Below, piece by piece: positions 34,751 through 44,166 of a stretch of 64,000 bases of DNA (position 1 is its first letter; each line of letters opens with the position of its first letter). The stretch is from Jejudonia soesokkakensis (lineage in GTDB: Bacteria > Bacteroidota > Bacteroidia > Flavobacteriales > Flavobacteriaceae): NCBI RefSeq assembly GCF_042664795.1, contig NZ_JBHTBN010000007.1:62001-126000 (forward strand), written 5' to 3'. Both the position numbers and the translations under genes were made by a program. Under the pieces are notes generated by a model. That model was not told where the DNA came from. It did no database searches and worked only from the letters and a program-made list of their open reading frames with translations.

Positions 34751-35086
34751 TTATTGGTCTAATTCGTCCTCTGCTGTATTGCGAAAGTAGATCTTCTCCT
34801 CTAACCATTCCTGTACAGCCAAAGCATGTGGTTTTGGCAATTTTTCGTAAAACTTAGACACTTCAATTTGTTCTTTGTTTTCGAAAATCTCTTCAAGACT
34901 ATCGTTATACGTTGCAAATTCGTCTAATTTTTCTAATAACTCCTTTTTAATGTCTCCATTAATCTGGTTTGCTCTTTTAGAAATTATAGAGATCGCCTCG
35001 TAAATATTGTTTGTAGGTGCATCTACTAAATTCTTATCAATCGTAGTTGTATTGATAGGTGCGTCGCTGTTCTTAATATCGCTCAT
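34751..35086 (-). CDS. rpoZ: RNA polymerase omega subunit
   Basis: This small protein of the RpoZ/Rpb6 family helps assemble RNA polymerase. The conserved segment NIYEAISIISKRANQING near residues 27-45 matches the omega core; the rest is an acidic helical region ending in an EDELDQ tail, longer than in Proteobacteria but normal for this phylum. It has 111 aa. It lies 9 nt downstream of bamD and 3 nt upstream of coaBC. Confidence 0.88.
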   Translation of the reverse strand: MSDIKNSDAPINTTTIDKNLVDAPTNNIYEAISIISKRANQINGDIKKELLEKLDEFATYNDSLEEIFENKEQIEVSKFYEKLPKPHALAVQEWLEEKIYFRNTAEDELDQ

Positions 35087-35095
35087 ATGTATGTA

Positions 35096-35911
35096 TTAAC
35101 TTGTAGGTTCTGAAACTTCTAATCTGTTATTGATATCTTGTAAAATAGCATCTGCCTCATCTTTTAAGTCGCTATCGCTATAATACTTATTAAAACTATT
35201 GTAAAATTCTTTGGCTGAAAGTAATCGTTGATTTACCAACGATGGTAAACTATTAATTGCCTGTTGATATGCTGCATTAAATCTTCCAAAAAAGGCATCT
35301 TTTCTATAAATAGATCCCGGGTGGTCTGTAATAAAATTATCATAGGATTCGATCGCAGGCTTGTAACTACCAAAGGTTTGTGCCGTTCTTAAGTGCTGAT
35401 TTGCAATCTCAATATCCTTTTTCTCCAGTTTTTCACGAAGCTCTTTTACCAAAGCATTTGCTTCAATTCTTTTTTCAGATTCTGGATATTTATTGATAAA
35501 CTTCTGAAGCTTCTCAAGCCCCGTGTAGGTATCTTTTTGATCTAATGAATAGCGTGGTGATAGCTCGTAAAAACTTCTAGCAGAACGATAGGCTGCAACT
35601 TCAACACTATCACTGGTAGGATAGGTTTGTTCAAATCGCTCAAACTGATACCCTGCCAAGTAATAATCCTCTAACAGATAAAATGAATTCGCATAAATGA
35701 ACATCAAGCGTTGCGCCTGAGCTTTACCGCGATACGCAGGCACTATCTGCTCCATTAACTGCAAGCTTTTTTTATACTTCCCTGCATTGTATAACGAGTC
35801 TGCCATAGCATATTTCCTGCTCGTGTCGTCACCATTTAATACTCGTTGGTATTGGCTACAAGAAGCAAATAAAATAACACTGCAAAAAAGGATTAAAATT
35901 TTAGTTTTCAT
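35096..35911 (-). CDS. bamD: Outer-membrane assembly lipoprotein BamD
   Basis: BamD is the essential lipoprotein partner of BamA in folding outer-membrane beta-barrels. The lipobox LFASC puts the lipidated cysteine at C18. TPR-like repeats follow, with YNAGKYKKSLQLMEQIVPAY and AGYQFERFEQTYPTSDSVE. I start it at ATG 35911 (271 aa), which gives a clean signal peptide; the frame from 35926 adds five residues. It leads the operon with rpoZ, coaBC and porD and has a promoter box 19 nt upstream. Confidence 0.93.
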   Translation of the reverse strand: MKTKILILFCSVILFASCSQYQRVLNGDDTSRKYAMADSLYNAGKYKKSLQLMEQIVPAYRGKAQAQRLMFIYANSFYLLEDYYLAGYQFERFEQTYPTSDSVEVAAYRSARSFYELSPRYSLDQKDTYTGLEKLQKFINKYPESEKRIEANALVKELREKLEKKDIEIANQHLRTAQTFGSYKPAIESYDNFITDHPGSIYRKDAFFGRFNAAYQQAINSLPSLVNQRLLSAKEFYNSFNKYYSDSDLKDEADAILQDINNRLEVSEPTS

Positions 35912-35930
35912 AGTTGTAAAAAACATCGTG

Positions 35931-35938
35931 CAAAAGTA
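35931..35938 (-). promoter_or_regulatory. bamD: -7 box of the bamD operon
   Basis: TACTTTTG on the minus strand fits TANNTTTG, 19 nt before ATG 35911. It identifies bamD as the first gene of this transcript. No clear -33 TTG. Confidence 0.5.
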
Positions 35939-36040
35939 GTAAATTATCCGTTACTATTAAAACTTATTATGAATAAGCAAGTCTTTTACAACGTGGGGTT
36001 TATAGATTAATTTTATTTCTAAAAATATCCAGTGGTTTTT

Positions 36041-36922
36041 TTAAGGTTGGTGGATATCAAGATACCGCACTATTTTTTCTTGAAGCGGTTTACTTACTCC
36101 TACCAAAGGCAGTCTAACCGAAGCATCACAAAGTTTCAATTGATGCAACATGCATTTAATTCCAGACGGATTTCCTTCAGCAAAAATATAATCGATCGAA
36201 GGCGCAATTTTATAATGCAAATCATAAGCGTTTGCAACATTTTTAGCCAGTCCTTGTCGTACCATTTCGGAGAAATCTGCAGGAAGACCTTGTCCAATTA
36301 CAGAAATAACTCCAGCACCACCCGCCAAAATCATAGGCAAGGCAATCATATCATCACCAGAAATTACTAAGAACTCTTCAGGACAACCATCAATCAATCG
36401 CATTGCCTGTACCATATCTCCTGCAGCTTCCTTTATCGCAACAATAGTGTCAAAATCGTTTGCTAATCGTATTACAGTTTCTGGCAACATGTTGGAAGCT
36501 GTTCTTCCCGGTACGTTATACAAAATAATTGGTTTTTCTGAAGCTTTCGCAATCGCAGCAAAATGTTGATAAATACCTTCCTGCGAGGGCTTATTGTACA
36601 TTGGCGACACCGAAAGTATTGCTGTAAAAGCTGACAAATCCCGTGATTTAATCTCTTCAATTATGGCTGTAGTATTGTTTCCTCCAATACCTAAAACCAG
36701 TGGCAAGCGTCCATTGTTTGCCTTAATAACAGTATTGACAACCAGTTCCTTTTCTTCGGAAGAAAGTGTCGCACTTTCACCCGTAGTTCCCAATACCACT
36801 AAATAATCAATACCATTTTCGATATTAAAATCCACCACTCGTTTTAATCCGTCTACATCAACCTCAAGATCCTTTGTAAAAGGAGTGATCAATGCAACGC
36901 CTGTACCTATTAATGCTTTCAT
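36041..36922 (-). CDS. dapA: 4-hydroxy-tetrahydrodipicolinate synthase
   Basis: DapA condenses pyruvate with aspartate semialdehyde, the first step specific to lysine and diaminopimelate synthesis. It is a TIM barrel with VLGTTGESATLS (residues 44-54, T47 in the active site), Y135 in LYNVPGRTASN and the Schiff-base K164 in VAIKEAAGD. It has 293 aa. The pathway's epimerase, dapF, lies about 16 kb away. It follows the DUF6913-like gene with 22 nt between them. Confidence 0.95.
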   Translation of the reverse strand: MKALIGTGVALITPFTKDLEVDVDGLKRVVDFNIENGIDYLVVLGTTGESATLSSEEKELVVNTVIKANNGRLPLVLGIGGNNTTAIIEEIKSRDLSAFTAILSVSPMYNKPSQEGIYQHFAAIAKASEKPIILYNVPGRTASNMLPETVIRLANDFDTIVAIKEAAGDMVQAMRLIDGCPEEFLVISGDDMIALPMILAGGAGVISVIGQGLPADFSEMVRQGLAKNVANAYDLHYKIAPSIDYIFAEGNPSGIKCMLHQLKLCDASVRLPLVGVSKPLQEKIVRYLDIHQP

Positions 36923-36944
36923 AGAAATTTTTTGTAATCGGTTT

Positions 36945-37469
36945 TTACTTGTTTTTTAATTTCCCTAAAACGGTTAGGTATTTTTTTAATTCCGTTTTAA
37001 ATTTTCCGAAGTCATCCAGAGACACATCAATCAGCAAATCATATAAATCTGGATTCGCTTTCGACACGCCCACTTTGAACTTCGCTTTGCTTTTTGCCAT
37101 CATCATATCCAAATACCGATGCTCATTAGTGTAATACCCTACTAACACATCAAACGTAGCGTCCAAAAACTCTACTGCATTTTTATTGGTGATAACTCCC
37201 TTCCAACTAAAGTCTTTATTACTTACTTGATTCTGCCGTAAAGACGGTGCTTTTTTACTGTATGTTACAAAAGTAAATACCTTTACATCCTTTGGCTGCA
37301 ATCCAAAATACGCATAGGATTCTAATAACGCATCTAGTTCCTTAAACGTATCTTCATTTACCAAAAAACCCAACGTATGCATTTCAGAATTGATCTGAGA
37401 GCAATCACGTTTAGCTATTTCGCTTGCCATCGTCTTTTCAAAAGAACGCTGTTTAAAGGTTTGAAACAT
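36945..37469 (-). CDS. Conserved Bacteroidetes protein, DUF6913-like
   Basis: This 174-aa soluble protein has no recognised catalytic motif. It opens with a basic helix and contains DVKVFTFVTYSKK and FDVLVGYYTNEHRYLDMMMA, a pattern I associate with the small flavobacterial family DUF6913. Its place immediately before dapA suggests co-transcription, not a shared pathway. A -7 box lies 19 nt upstream. Confidence 0.72.
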   Translation of the reverse strand: MFQTFKQRSFEKTMASEIAKRDCSQINSEMHTLGFLVNEDTFKELDALLESYAYFGLQPKDVKVFTFVTYSKKAPSLRQNQVSNKDFSWKGVITNKNAVEFLDATFDVLVGYYTNEHRYLDMMMAKSKAKFKVGVSKANPDLYDLLIDVSLDDFGKFKTELKKYLTVLGKLKNK

Positions 37470-37488
37470 GTTTATTTAGTTGTCCTCG

Positions 37489-37496
37489 CAAAAATA
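37489..37496 (-). promoter_or_regulatory. -7 box of the DUF6913-like gene and dapA
   Basis: TATTTTTG on the minus strand fits TANNTTTG, 19 nt before ATG 37469. Confidence 0.45.
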
Positions 37497-37539
37497 CGTT
37501 GAAGGTTTATATTACTGAAAGGTTTACACCCAATTTATC

Positions 37540-39570
37540 TTAGGCGATCATTCCAAGAAAAACATCTTCAGAAATGATAGGAATTCCAAGTGATTCGGCT
37601 TTGGCTAACTTACTCGGACCCATATTCTCACCTGCGACCACATACGAAGTTTTTCCAGAAATACTTCCCGAAACCTTCCCGCCGTTATCCTCAATTAATT
37701 TTTTAAGCTCTGTTCTGGAAACTTTCGCAAATACCCCTGAAACGACAAAGGTATTTCCCTGTAGCTTGTCGGTCTGATGTGCCAATTTCTCTGCGGAAAT
37801 TTCTAACTGAACGCCATAAGACCGTAATCTTTCTATAATCTGTCTATTGTTTTCTCCTTCGGAAGGATTTGAAAATAAATCTTCTTTTTCCGTAGCAAAA
37901 AATGCAACCACACTTTCTGCAATACTTATTCCAATTTCATCTACTAAAACCAATTCTTCTACCGAAGCATTCATCAAGGCATCAATTGTCTTAAAATGTT
38001 TTGCTAGTTTTTTGGCAACCGTTTCTCCTACATATCGAATCCCTAACCCAAACAAAACTCGTTCAAAAGGAATATTTTTTGAAGCTTCCACTCCAGCAAC
38101 CAAATTTTCGGCGCTTTTCTGCGCCATACGTTCAAGTGGTAGTAAATTTTCCACTTTCAATGTATATAAATCTGCATAGTTATGGATCAATCCATTCGTG
38201 ACCAACAGAGCGACGGTTTCACCTCCCAGCCCTTCAATATCTAGAGCTTTTCGCGAAATATAATGCTGGATACGTCCTATGATTTGTGGTGGGCACCCGG
38301 CAGTGTTTGGACAATAATGTTGTGCTTCCCCTTCAGTTCGGATAAGAGTCGTGTGACATTCGGGACAGTGTGTGATGTACTGAGTTGCTTCTGAGTTTGG
38401 GTCTCTTTCAGTAAAATCTACACCAATGATCTTTGGAATGATTTCTCCTCCTTTTTCCACAAACACCGTGTCACCCTCGCGTATGTCCAGCTTTGCTATC
38501 TGATCTGCATTATGCAATGAAGCACGTTTTACTATGGTTCCAGCCAACTCCACAGCCTCGAGATTAGCTACAGGTGTAATAGCCCCTGTACGTCCTACCT
38601 GATATGTGATTTCATTTAGTTTTGTGGATACCTGTTCGGCTTTAAATTTATACGCCATTGCCCATCGGGGAGCTTTGGCAGTATATCCTAATTCTTCTTG
38701 CTGTTGTAAATTATTCACTTTAATCACCACACCATCGGTTTCATAAGGTAAATCATGCCGATGAGTATCCCAGTAATTCACAAAGGCCAGCACCTCATCA
38801 ATATTCTTAGCAAGCTTCGCAATCTCAGGAACTTTAAATCCCCATGCTTTTGCCTTTTCTAGCGCTTCCATTTGTGTTTTGACAGGCAACTTATTCCCCA
38901 CCAAACTATACAACAAACACTCTAAAGGTCGTTTGGCCACCTCAGCACTATCTTGCAATTTTAGACTCCCAGAGGCTGTGTTTCGAGGATTCCTATACGG
39001 CTCCTCGCCTTCCGCTACTCTTTCAGCATTCATTTTTACAAATCCTTCAAAAGGCAGCACAATTTCTCCTCGAATTTCGAATTCTGGTGGATAATCGCCT
39101 TTTAGTTGAAGCGGTACTGATTTAATCGTTTTTATGTTCGCAGTCACATCATCCCCCTGAAATCCGTCACCTCTTGTTACCGCTCTAAGCAAACTTCCGT
39201 TTTGATAGGTGAGGCTCATAGAAGCTCCATCATACTTTAACTCACAACTATACTGGACTTCCCCATCGACCATTTTTTTTATTCGTTTTTCCCAGTCTTC
39301 AAGGTCTTCTTTGGAATAACTGTTATCCAAAGAATACATTCTATAGGTATGCGCCACCGTTTCAAAATTTTTAGTGATGGCTCCACCCACCCGAAGACTT
39401 GGTGAATTAGCATCATAAAATTCGGGATGCGCAGCTTCAAGCGCTTGAAGATCCTTCAGTTTTGTATCGAAATCGAAATCGGATATGGTAGGATTATCCA
39501 GCACATAATAGTTATAATTATGGTCACGGAGTTCCTTGCGGAGATGCTTAATTTTTTCTTCAGTTGTCAT
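37540..39570 (-). CDS. ligA: NAD-dependent DNA ligase
   Basis: LigA seals nicks in duplex DNA during replication and repair, using NAD. The adenylated lysine is K112 in ELKYDGAS. The OB fold follows; a four-cysteine zinc finger has CPECHTTL and HYCPNTAGCP near residues 410-440; then a helix-hairpin-helix region and a C-terminal BRCT domain (about 595-676, with GNTFVVSGVF). It has 676 aa, complete. A -7 box TATCTTTG ends only 5 nt before the ATG, so a leaderless transcript is likely. Confidence 0.96.
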   Translation of the reverse strand: MTTEEKIKHLRKELRDHNYNYYVLDNPTISDFDFDTKLKDLQALEAAHPEFYDANSPSLRVGGAITKNFETVAHTYRMYSLDNSYSKEDLEDWEKRIKKMVDGEVQYSCELKYDGASMSLTYQNGSLLRAVTRGDGFQGDDVTANIKTIKSVPLQLKGDYPPEFEIRGEIVLPFEGFVKMNAERVAEGEEPYRNPRNTASGSLKLQDSAEVAKRPLECLLYSLVGNKLPVKTQMEALEKAKAWGFKVPEIAKLAKNIDEVLAFVNYWDTHRHDLPYETDGVVIKVNNLQQQEELGYTAKAPRWAMAYKFKAEQVSTKLNEITYQVGRTGAITPVANLEAVELAGTIVKRASLHNADQIAKLDIREGDTVFVEKGGEIIPKIIGVDFTERDPNSEATQYITHCPECHTTLIRTEGEAQHYCPNTAGCPPQIIGRIQHYISRKALDIEGLGGETVALLVTNGLIHNYADLYTLKVENLLPLERMAQKSAENLVAGVEASKNIPFERVLFGLGIRYVGETVAKKLAKHFKTIDALMNASVEELVLVDEIGISIAESVVAFFATEKEDLFSNPSEGENNRQIIERLRSYGVQLEISAEKLAHQTDKLQGNTFVVSGVFAKVSRTELKKLIEDNGGKVSGSISGKTSYVVAGENMGPSKLAKAESLGIPIISEDVFLGMIA

Positions 39571-39575
39571 AAAAA

Positions 39576-39583
39576 CAAAGATA
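39576..39583 (-). promoter_or_regulatory. ligA: -7 box of ligA, 5 nt from the start codon
   Basis: TATCTTTG on the minus strand fits TANNTTTG and ends 5 nt before ATG 39570, which predicts a transcript starting at the start codon. Confidence 0.5.
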
Positions 39584-39671
39584 GAAAAAGTGGAGATGAG
39601 TATCTTGGTATATTAGTAAGTTAGTATTTTAGATTTTCTAAATCTCTAAATAAAAAGGGACAATAAACTCT

Positions 39672-40262
39672 TTAAGTTCTCTCTGGCTTTAGCCATTTTG
39701 GTAATTGAGGGGGCTTAAAATCTTCCATCTTTTGAAGCAAATTTTCTACGGAAGTATCTACGAGTAGTAATTCATAATTATTCATTGAAACAAACCCTTT
39801 TTTAACCATGGTTTCCAACATGGCGATAAGGTCGTCATAAAATCCGTTACTATTTAAAAGACCAATAGGTTTGCTATGAAGCCCCAACTGAAGCCAGGTA
39901 ATAATTTCAAAAAGCTCTTCTAACGTTCCAAAACCTCCAGGAAGCGCAATAAATCCATCACTTATTTCTTGCATTTGTAATTTACGCTCATGCATATTCT
40001 GAGTGGTAATAAGTTCTGTCAAACCCAAATGCACCACCTCTTTTTTCTTTAAAAATTGAGGAATGATCCCTATTACGCTTCCGTTAGCGTCAAGGACTGT
40101 TTTGGCAAGAGTTCCCATCACTCCAATTTTTGCAGCGCCGTACACCAAGGTGATATCTCTTTCGGCAAAAAGCGTTGCAAGTTTGAAAGCATCTGCTTCA
40201 ATCTGAGGGTCATTTCCGCTACTGCTTCCGCAGAACACACATATCTTAGAAAGTTGAGTCAT
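39672..40262 (-). CDS. LOG-family nucleotide phosphoribohydrolase
   Basis: This protein belongs to the TIGR00730/LOG family; characterised members release the base from a nucleoside 5'-monophosphate, including cytokinin-type nucleotides. The hallmark PGGFGTLEELFEIITW is present, with VFCGSSSGND at the start of the Rossmann-like fold. It has 196 aa. It overlaps prmC by 17 nt on the same strand. The physiological substrate here is unknown. Confidence 0.9.
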   Translation of the reverse strand: MTQLSKICVFCGSSSGNDPQIEADAFKLATLFAERDITLVYGAAKIGVMGTLAKTVLDANGSVIGIIPQFLKKKEVVHLGLTELITTQNMHERKLQMQEISDGFIALPGGFGTLEELFEIITWLQLGLHSKPIGLLNSNGFYDDLIAMLETMVKKGFVSMNNYELLLVDTSVENLLQKMEDFKPPQLPKWLKPERT

Positions 40263-41109
40263 TAGATGTACATTTTAACATTCGGTCCTTTCCGAAGATA
40301 TCTTTTTTTAATTCAAGTTCTGAAAAACCTTCGGTGATTAACATCTGTTTCATAGCTTCTCCAAGATACTCATTAATCTCGAAGAAAAGAAATCCATTAG
40401 GCTTCAAATGCTTTTTTGCCAAGCGTGCAATCTTTCTGTAAAATACAAGCGGGTCTTTGTCACTTACAAACAATGCTTGTTCTGGTTCGTAATCCAATAC
40501 ATTTTTTTGCATCTTTTCTTTTTCCAGTTCGCGAACGTAGGGCGGGTTGGAAACGATAATGTCATAGGATACCGGCAGATTTTCTGCCAGTAAAATATCT
40601 TTTTGAAGAAAATTGACCTCAACGTTATTCAATACTGCATTTTCTGATGCGACTTTCAATGCTTCCTTTGAAATATCTATAGCAGAAACAGAGGCTTCCT
40701 TAAGGTGTTTTGCCAGCGAAACTGCGATACAACCAGAGCCGGTACCGATGTCTACAATCGTGAAACTTGAATTGTGATTAGTGTATTGTGATAGAATCCA
40801 TTCTACTAATTCTTCGGTTTCCGGGCGTGGAATAAGGGTATCTTTTGTTACTGTAAAGGGCAGTCCATAAAATTCTGTTTGACCAATAATATACTGAATG
40901 GGTTTGTATTGCTTTAGCTGGGAGATTGCATTTTCAAACTGTTGCCCACTTTCTGCCGCAAGTTCCTCTTCTGCCTTTACAGAAGTTTCATAACGTGTAA
41001 GTTTCAGAATCCTTTCAGAAAGAATCCCAAAAAACGACTGAATCTCCTCGACGGGATATAACCCTTCGAGCTCCTTATTAAATTGGTTTCGTAATTCTTT
41101 AATTTTCAT
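40246..41109 (-). CDS. prmC: Peptide chain release factor glutamine methyltransferase
   Basis: PrmC methylates the glutamine of the GGQ motif of RF1 and RF2. The SAM-binding motif is DIGTGSGCIAVSLA and the catalytic motif is SNPPYV. An N-terminal helical domain of about 85 residues precedes it. I start it at ATG 41109 (287 aa), which overlaps the GNAT stop in ATGA; the longer frame adds 12 residues read from the GNAT end. It lies in a GNAT-prmC-LOG operon. Confidence 0.94.
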   Translation of the reverse strand: MKIKELRNQFNKELEGLYPVEEIQSFFGILSERILKLTRYETSVKAEEELAAESGQQFENAISQLKQYKPIQYIIGQTEFYGLPFTVTKDTLIPRPETEELVEWILSQYTNHNSSFTIVDIGTGSGCIAVSLAKHLKEASVSAIDISKEALKVASENAVLNNVEVNFLQKDILLAENLPVSYDIIVSNPPYVRELEKEKMQKNVLDYEPEQALFVSDKDPLVFYRKIARLAKKHLKPNGFLFFEINEYLGEAMKQMLITEGFSELELKKDIFGKDRMLKCTSNDSTF

Positions 41110-41594
41110 GAGAGCTCTTTCAGCATCTGCACAGGACAGGCACAATGACCCGTGTCTCCCATAGGGCCATCGAGATATTCAAATCCGTGCTTTTTATATA
41201 ATTTTTGAGCCGCTTCCATATAGGTCATGGTTTCCAGATAGCATTTTTCAAAGCCAAAACTTGTAGCTGCTTCTAAACACTTTGAGATCATTTCATGACC
41301 AATCCCGCGTCCTCTGGCTTGAGGCATGTAATACATTTTTTGCAGTTCGCATACGTTTCCGTCGTAATTAGCCAACTGAGCAATCCCTGCACCTCCAATA
41401 AGTGTTTTATTTTCTTCGACTACAAAGTAGACTGCACGCTCTGTAGCATAGGCTTCAAACATACAATCGAGTGCTGTATCTGCATAAGCGGTCCCTACCT
41501 TTGGGACATTATGCTCGATCAATACACTACGTATCACTCTGGCTATTTGCTCGTTATCATTTTTCTGAATGGGTCTAATCGTATACGTACTCAT
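41106..41594 (-). CDS. GNAT family N-acetyltransferase
   Basis: This 162-aa protein has the GNAT fold: the acetyl-CoA loop is MPQARGRGIGHEMISKC, preceded by MYYM and followed by a helix and the C-terminal strand AQKLYKKHGFEYL. The substrate is unknown. I start it at ATG 41594 (MSTYTIRPIQK), a typical GNAT N-terminus; the frame from 41633 would overlap the divergent ribD start. It leads the operon with prmC. Confidence 0.88.
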   Translation of the reverse strand: MSTYTIRPIQKNDNEQIARVIRSVLIEHNVPKVGTAYADTALDCMFEAYATERAVYFVVEENKTLIGGAGIAQLANYDGNVCELQKMYYMPQARGRGIGHEMISKCLEAATSFGFEKCYLETMTYMEAAQKLYKKHGFEYLDGPMGDTGHCACPVQMLKELS

Positions 41595-41609
41595 GTCACA
41601 TTTAAGCTG

Positions 41610-41617
41610 TATTTTTG
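41610..41617 (+). promoter_or_regulatory. ribD: -7 box of ribD, 4 nt from the start codon
   Basis: TATTTTTG fits TANNTTTG and ends 4 nt before the GTG at 41622. It predicts a leaderless transcript. No -33 TTG is clear. Confidence 0.5.
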
Positions 41618-41621
41618 AGGT

Positions 41622-42671
41622 GTGAAAATACATGAAAAATACATGTCACGCTGTATTCAGCTCGCAAAAAATGGATTAGGAACTACCTATCCAAATCCGT
41701 TAGTAGGAAGTGTACTAGTGTACAATGATAAAATTATTGGCGAAGGCTGGCATTATCAAGCAGGACTTCCCCATGCCGAAGTCAATGCAATGGCAAGTGT
41801 TAGCACTTCTGAAAGTGATAACCTTTTAGAAGCAACCATGTATGTAAGCCTGGAGCCTTGTAGTCATTTTGGAAAAACACCTCCTTGTGCCGATCTTATT
41901 ATTGAAAAAGGGATAAAAAAAGTGGTTGTGGGCAGCACAGATCCAAATCCGAAAGTAGCTGGACGCGGCATTAAAAAATTGTTGGAGGCTGGCTGTGAAG
42001 TCATTGTAGGTGTATTAGAAACTGAATGTGACGCCCTCAACAAGCGGTTTTTCACCTTTCAGAATAAAAAACGGCCGTTTATCTTTTTAAAATGGGCGCA
42101 GACCGCCAACGGCTTTATCGCTCCTTTAACCAAAGAAAAAAAAGAACCTGTTTGGATTACCAACGAATACTCACGGCAGTTGGTTCATAAAATGCGTTCT
42201 CAAGAGCAAGCTATATTAGTAGGTACAAATACCGTACTAGAAGACAACCCAAGCTTAACCACTCGCAACTGGAAAGGCACGTCACCTATTCGAGTGGTCA
42301 TTGACAGAGCCTTAAAAATTGCTGAAACTGCTTCGGTGTATGATCAATCTGCACCCACTATTTTTATTTCTGAAAAAGCAAGAGGTAGTACAGAAAATAT
42401 ATATTTTGAAACTGTCGATTTTTCCGAAGCTTTACCCCTTCAAATCTGTGAGGTTTTATACAAATATGATATTCAGAGTTTGATTGTTGAAGGCGGCACG
42501 AAGATGCTTCAGCAATTTATAGATGCTTCTATATGGGACGAGGCAATTATTTTCACTGGAAAAACTACTTTTACCAATGGAGTCAAGGCACCTGTCTTTG
42601 AAGGCACATTGCTTTCCGAAGAAAACATACAAACCGACACTCTTCAATACTATAAAAACAACAACTCTTGA
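41622..42671 (+). CDS. ribD: Bifunctional riboflavin deaminase/reductase RibD
   Basis: RibD carries out two consecutive steps of riboflavin synthesis. The N-terminal deaminase has zinc ligands in HAEVNA and PCSHFGKTPPCADLI. The C-terminal reductase begins near residue 150, with FIFLKWAQTANGFIA and VEGGTKMLQQFI. It has 349 aa. The GTG start at 41622 gives MKIHEKYMSRCIQLA, the common flavobacterial N-terminus. The TGA stop overlaps the TTG start of the EamA transporter. Other rib genes are not adjacent. Confidence 0.94.
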   Translation: MKIHEKYMSRCIQLAKNGLGTTYPNPLVGSVLVYNDKIIGEGWHYQAGLPHAEVNAMASVSTSESDNLLEATMYVSLEPCSHFGKTPPCADLIIEKGIKKVVVGSTDPNPKVAGRGIKKLLEAGCEVIVGVLETECDALNKRFFTFQNKKRPFIFLKWAQTANGFIAPLTKEKKEPVWITNEYSRQLVHKMRSQEQAILVGTNTVLEDNPSLTTRNWKGTSPIRVVIDRALKIAETASVYDQSAPTIFISEKARGSTENIYFETVDFSEALPLQICEVLYKYDIQSLIVEGGTKMLQQFIDASIWDEAIIFTGKTTFTNGVKAPVFEGTLLSEENIQTDTLQYYKNNNS

Positions 42672-43546
42672 TCTATTTACTCCTAAGCATTTTAGCGTCT
42701 ACTATCATTTTTGTAGTATTTAAACTGTTTGCAACATTTAAAATAAATACGCTACACGCTATTGTGGTCAATTATTTTGTGGCCTGCCTTTGTGGAATGA
42801 TAGCCTATAAAGGTTCGGTTTCCTTGAGTGAAATTCCGCAGCAAGATTGGTTTTATTATACCTTAGGGTTGGGAGCGCTATTTATCATCGTTTTTAACCT
42901 TATGGCCATAACGACACAACGTTCGGGACTTTCGGTAGTTTCGGTAGCCACTAAAATGAGTTTGATCATCCCTATTATATTTGGTTTAATATATTATAAG
43001 GAAAGCATAGGGATCTTTAAGATTATAGGAATAGTTCTGGCACTTGCAGCCGTTTATCTGGCCTCTATCAAATCTAAAGATGGAATTGCCATTCAGCCGA
43101 AAAATCTGGTATTTCCTGTTCTTGTCTTTCTTGGAAGTGGAGTTATAGATACTTCTATTAAATTTTTGGAGGACAGTTTTGTTGCCGAAACCGATGTTCC
43201 TGTATTTTCTTCGACCATATTTTCTGCAGCCTTTACTATAGGAGTACTTGTGCTAACAATACAAGCCGTTCAAGGAAAATTTACGTTTGAGTTTAAAAAC
43301 ATACTTGGCGGGATCGCCTTGGGAATTCCTAACTATTTCTCCATCTACTTTTTAGTGAAGGCATTGCGTGGCGGATTATTAGAAAGTTCTGGTGTGTTTA
43401 CCATTAATAATGTTGCTATTGTGTTACTCTCTACAGTTCTTGGCATACTTTTGTTTAAAGAAAAATTAATTCCGAAGAACTGGATAGGCATCGCATTGGC
43501 AGTTCTTAGCATTGCATTTATATTTTTAGCGGCGTATGACTTCTGA
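42668..43546 (+). CDS. EamA-family (DMT) membrane transporter
   Basis: This 292-aa protein has about ten hydrophobic helices arranged as two repeats of the drug/metabolite transporter fold, with FGLIYYKESIGIFKIIGIVL and GILLFKEKLIPKNWIGIAL as the equivalent ends of the two halves. The start is TTG at 42668, overlapping the ribD stop, so it is translationally coupled to ribD. A role in moving a flavin or its precursor is possible but only inferred from that link. Its end overlaps yigZ by 11 nt. Confidence 0.87.
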   Translation: MIYLLLSILASTIIFVVFKLFATFKINTLHAIVVNYFVACLCGMIAYKGSVSLSEIPQQDWFYYTLGLGALFIIVFNLMAITTQRSGLSVVSVATKMSLIIPIIFGLIYYKESIGIFKIIGIVLALAAVYLASIKSKDGIAIQPKNLVFPVLVFLGSGVIDTSIKFLEDSFVAETDVPVFSSTIFSAAFTIGVLVLTIQAVQGKFTFEFKNILGGIALGIPNYFSIYFLVKALRGGLLESSGVFTINNVAIVLLSTVLGILLFKEKLIPKNWIGIALAVLSIAFIFLAAYDF

Positions 43547-44150
43547 AAAAGACACCTATAAAACCATTACAAAACCATCTGCTGAAACGCTATTTAAAGA
43601 AAAAGGCAGTAAATTTTATGGGTATGCATTTCCCGTAACTTCTGAAGATGATGTAAAATACTATCTCGAACAACTGAAGAAACAACACCACACCGCAAGA
43701 CATTTTTGCTATGCCTGGCAACTGGGAAAAAATTATGATAACTACAGAGCTAATGATGACGGAGAACCTTCTAATAGTGCAGGTATGCCAATCTACGGAC
43801 AACTACAGGCCTTTGATGTGACAAATGTATTAGTGGTTTCTGTTCGGTATTTTGGCGGAACAAAACTAGGCGTGGGCGGACTCATCCAAGCCTATAAAAC
43901 CTCAGCTCAGTTAGCTTTAGAAGCTTCCAAGATTGTTAAGCGAACCATCGACAAAGAATTCATACTTACATTTGAATATCCAGAAATGAATACAGTGATG
44001 CGCATTATTAAAGATGAAAATTTAAAAATTACCAATCAAATTTTGGAGCTGACCTGCCAGATAGAAATTTCAGTACGAAAAAAAGAAGCACAGCGAGTTT
44101 TTGAAATATTTACAAATACCTATAAAGTAGCTATCAAAAGAAAAAAATAA
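43536..44150 (+). CDS. YigZ/IMPACT family protein
   Basis: This 204-aa protein has the IMPACT N-terminal fold with the hallmark DDGEPSNSAGMPIYGQL and RYFGGTKLGVGGLIQAY. A DUF1949-like C-terminal domain follows. Relatives are linked to translation control, but the biochemical role is unsettled. It is the third gene of a tightly overlapping ribD-EamA-yigZ unit. Confidence 0.92.
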   Translation: MTSEKDTYKTITKPSAETLFKEKGSKFYGYAFPVTSEDDVKYYLEQLKKQHHTARHFCYAWQLGKNYDNYRANDDGEPSNSAGMPIYGQLQAFDVTNVLVVSVRYFGGTKLGVGGLIQAYKTSAQLALEASKIVKRTIDKEFILTFEYPEMNTVMRIIKDENLKITNQILELTCQIEISVRKKEAQRVFEIFTNTYKVAIKRKK

Positions 44151-44166
44151 TTAAGAGATCTTGTTT

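Noticed and set aside
37847..38179. 110-codon plus-strand frame opposite ligA
   Set aside because: Serine-rich shadow of the ligA coding strand.
39631..39645. AGATTT-TCT-AAATCT hairpin between the LOG gene and ligA
   Set aside because: A short AT-only stem without a T-run on the strand of the LOG gene; probably chance.
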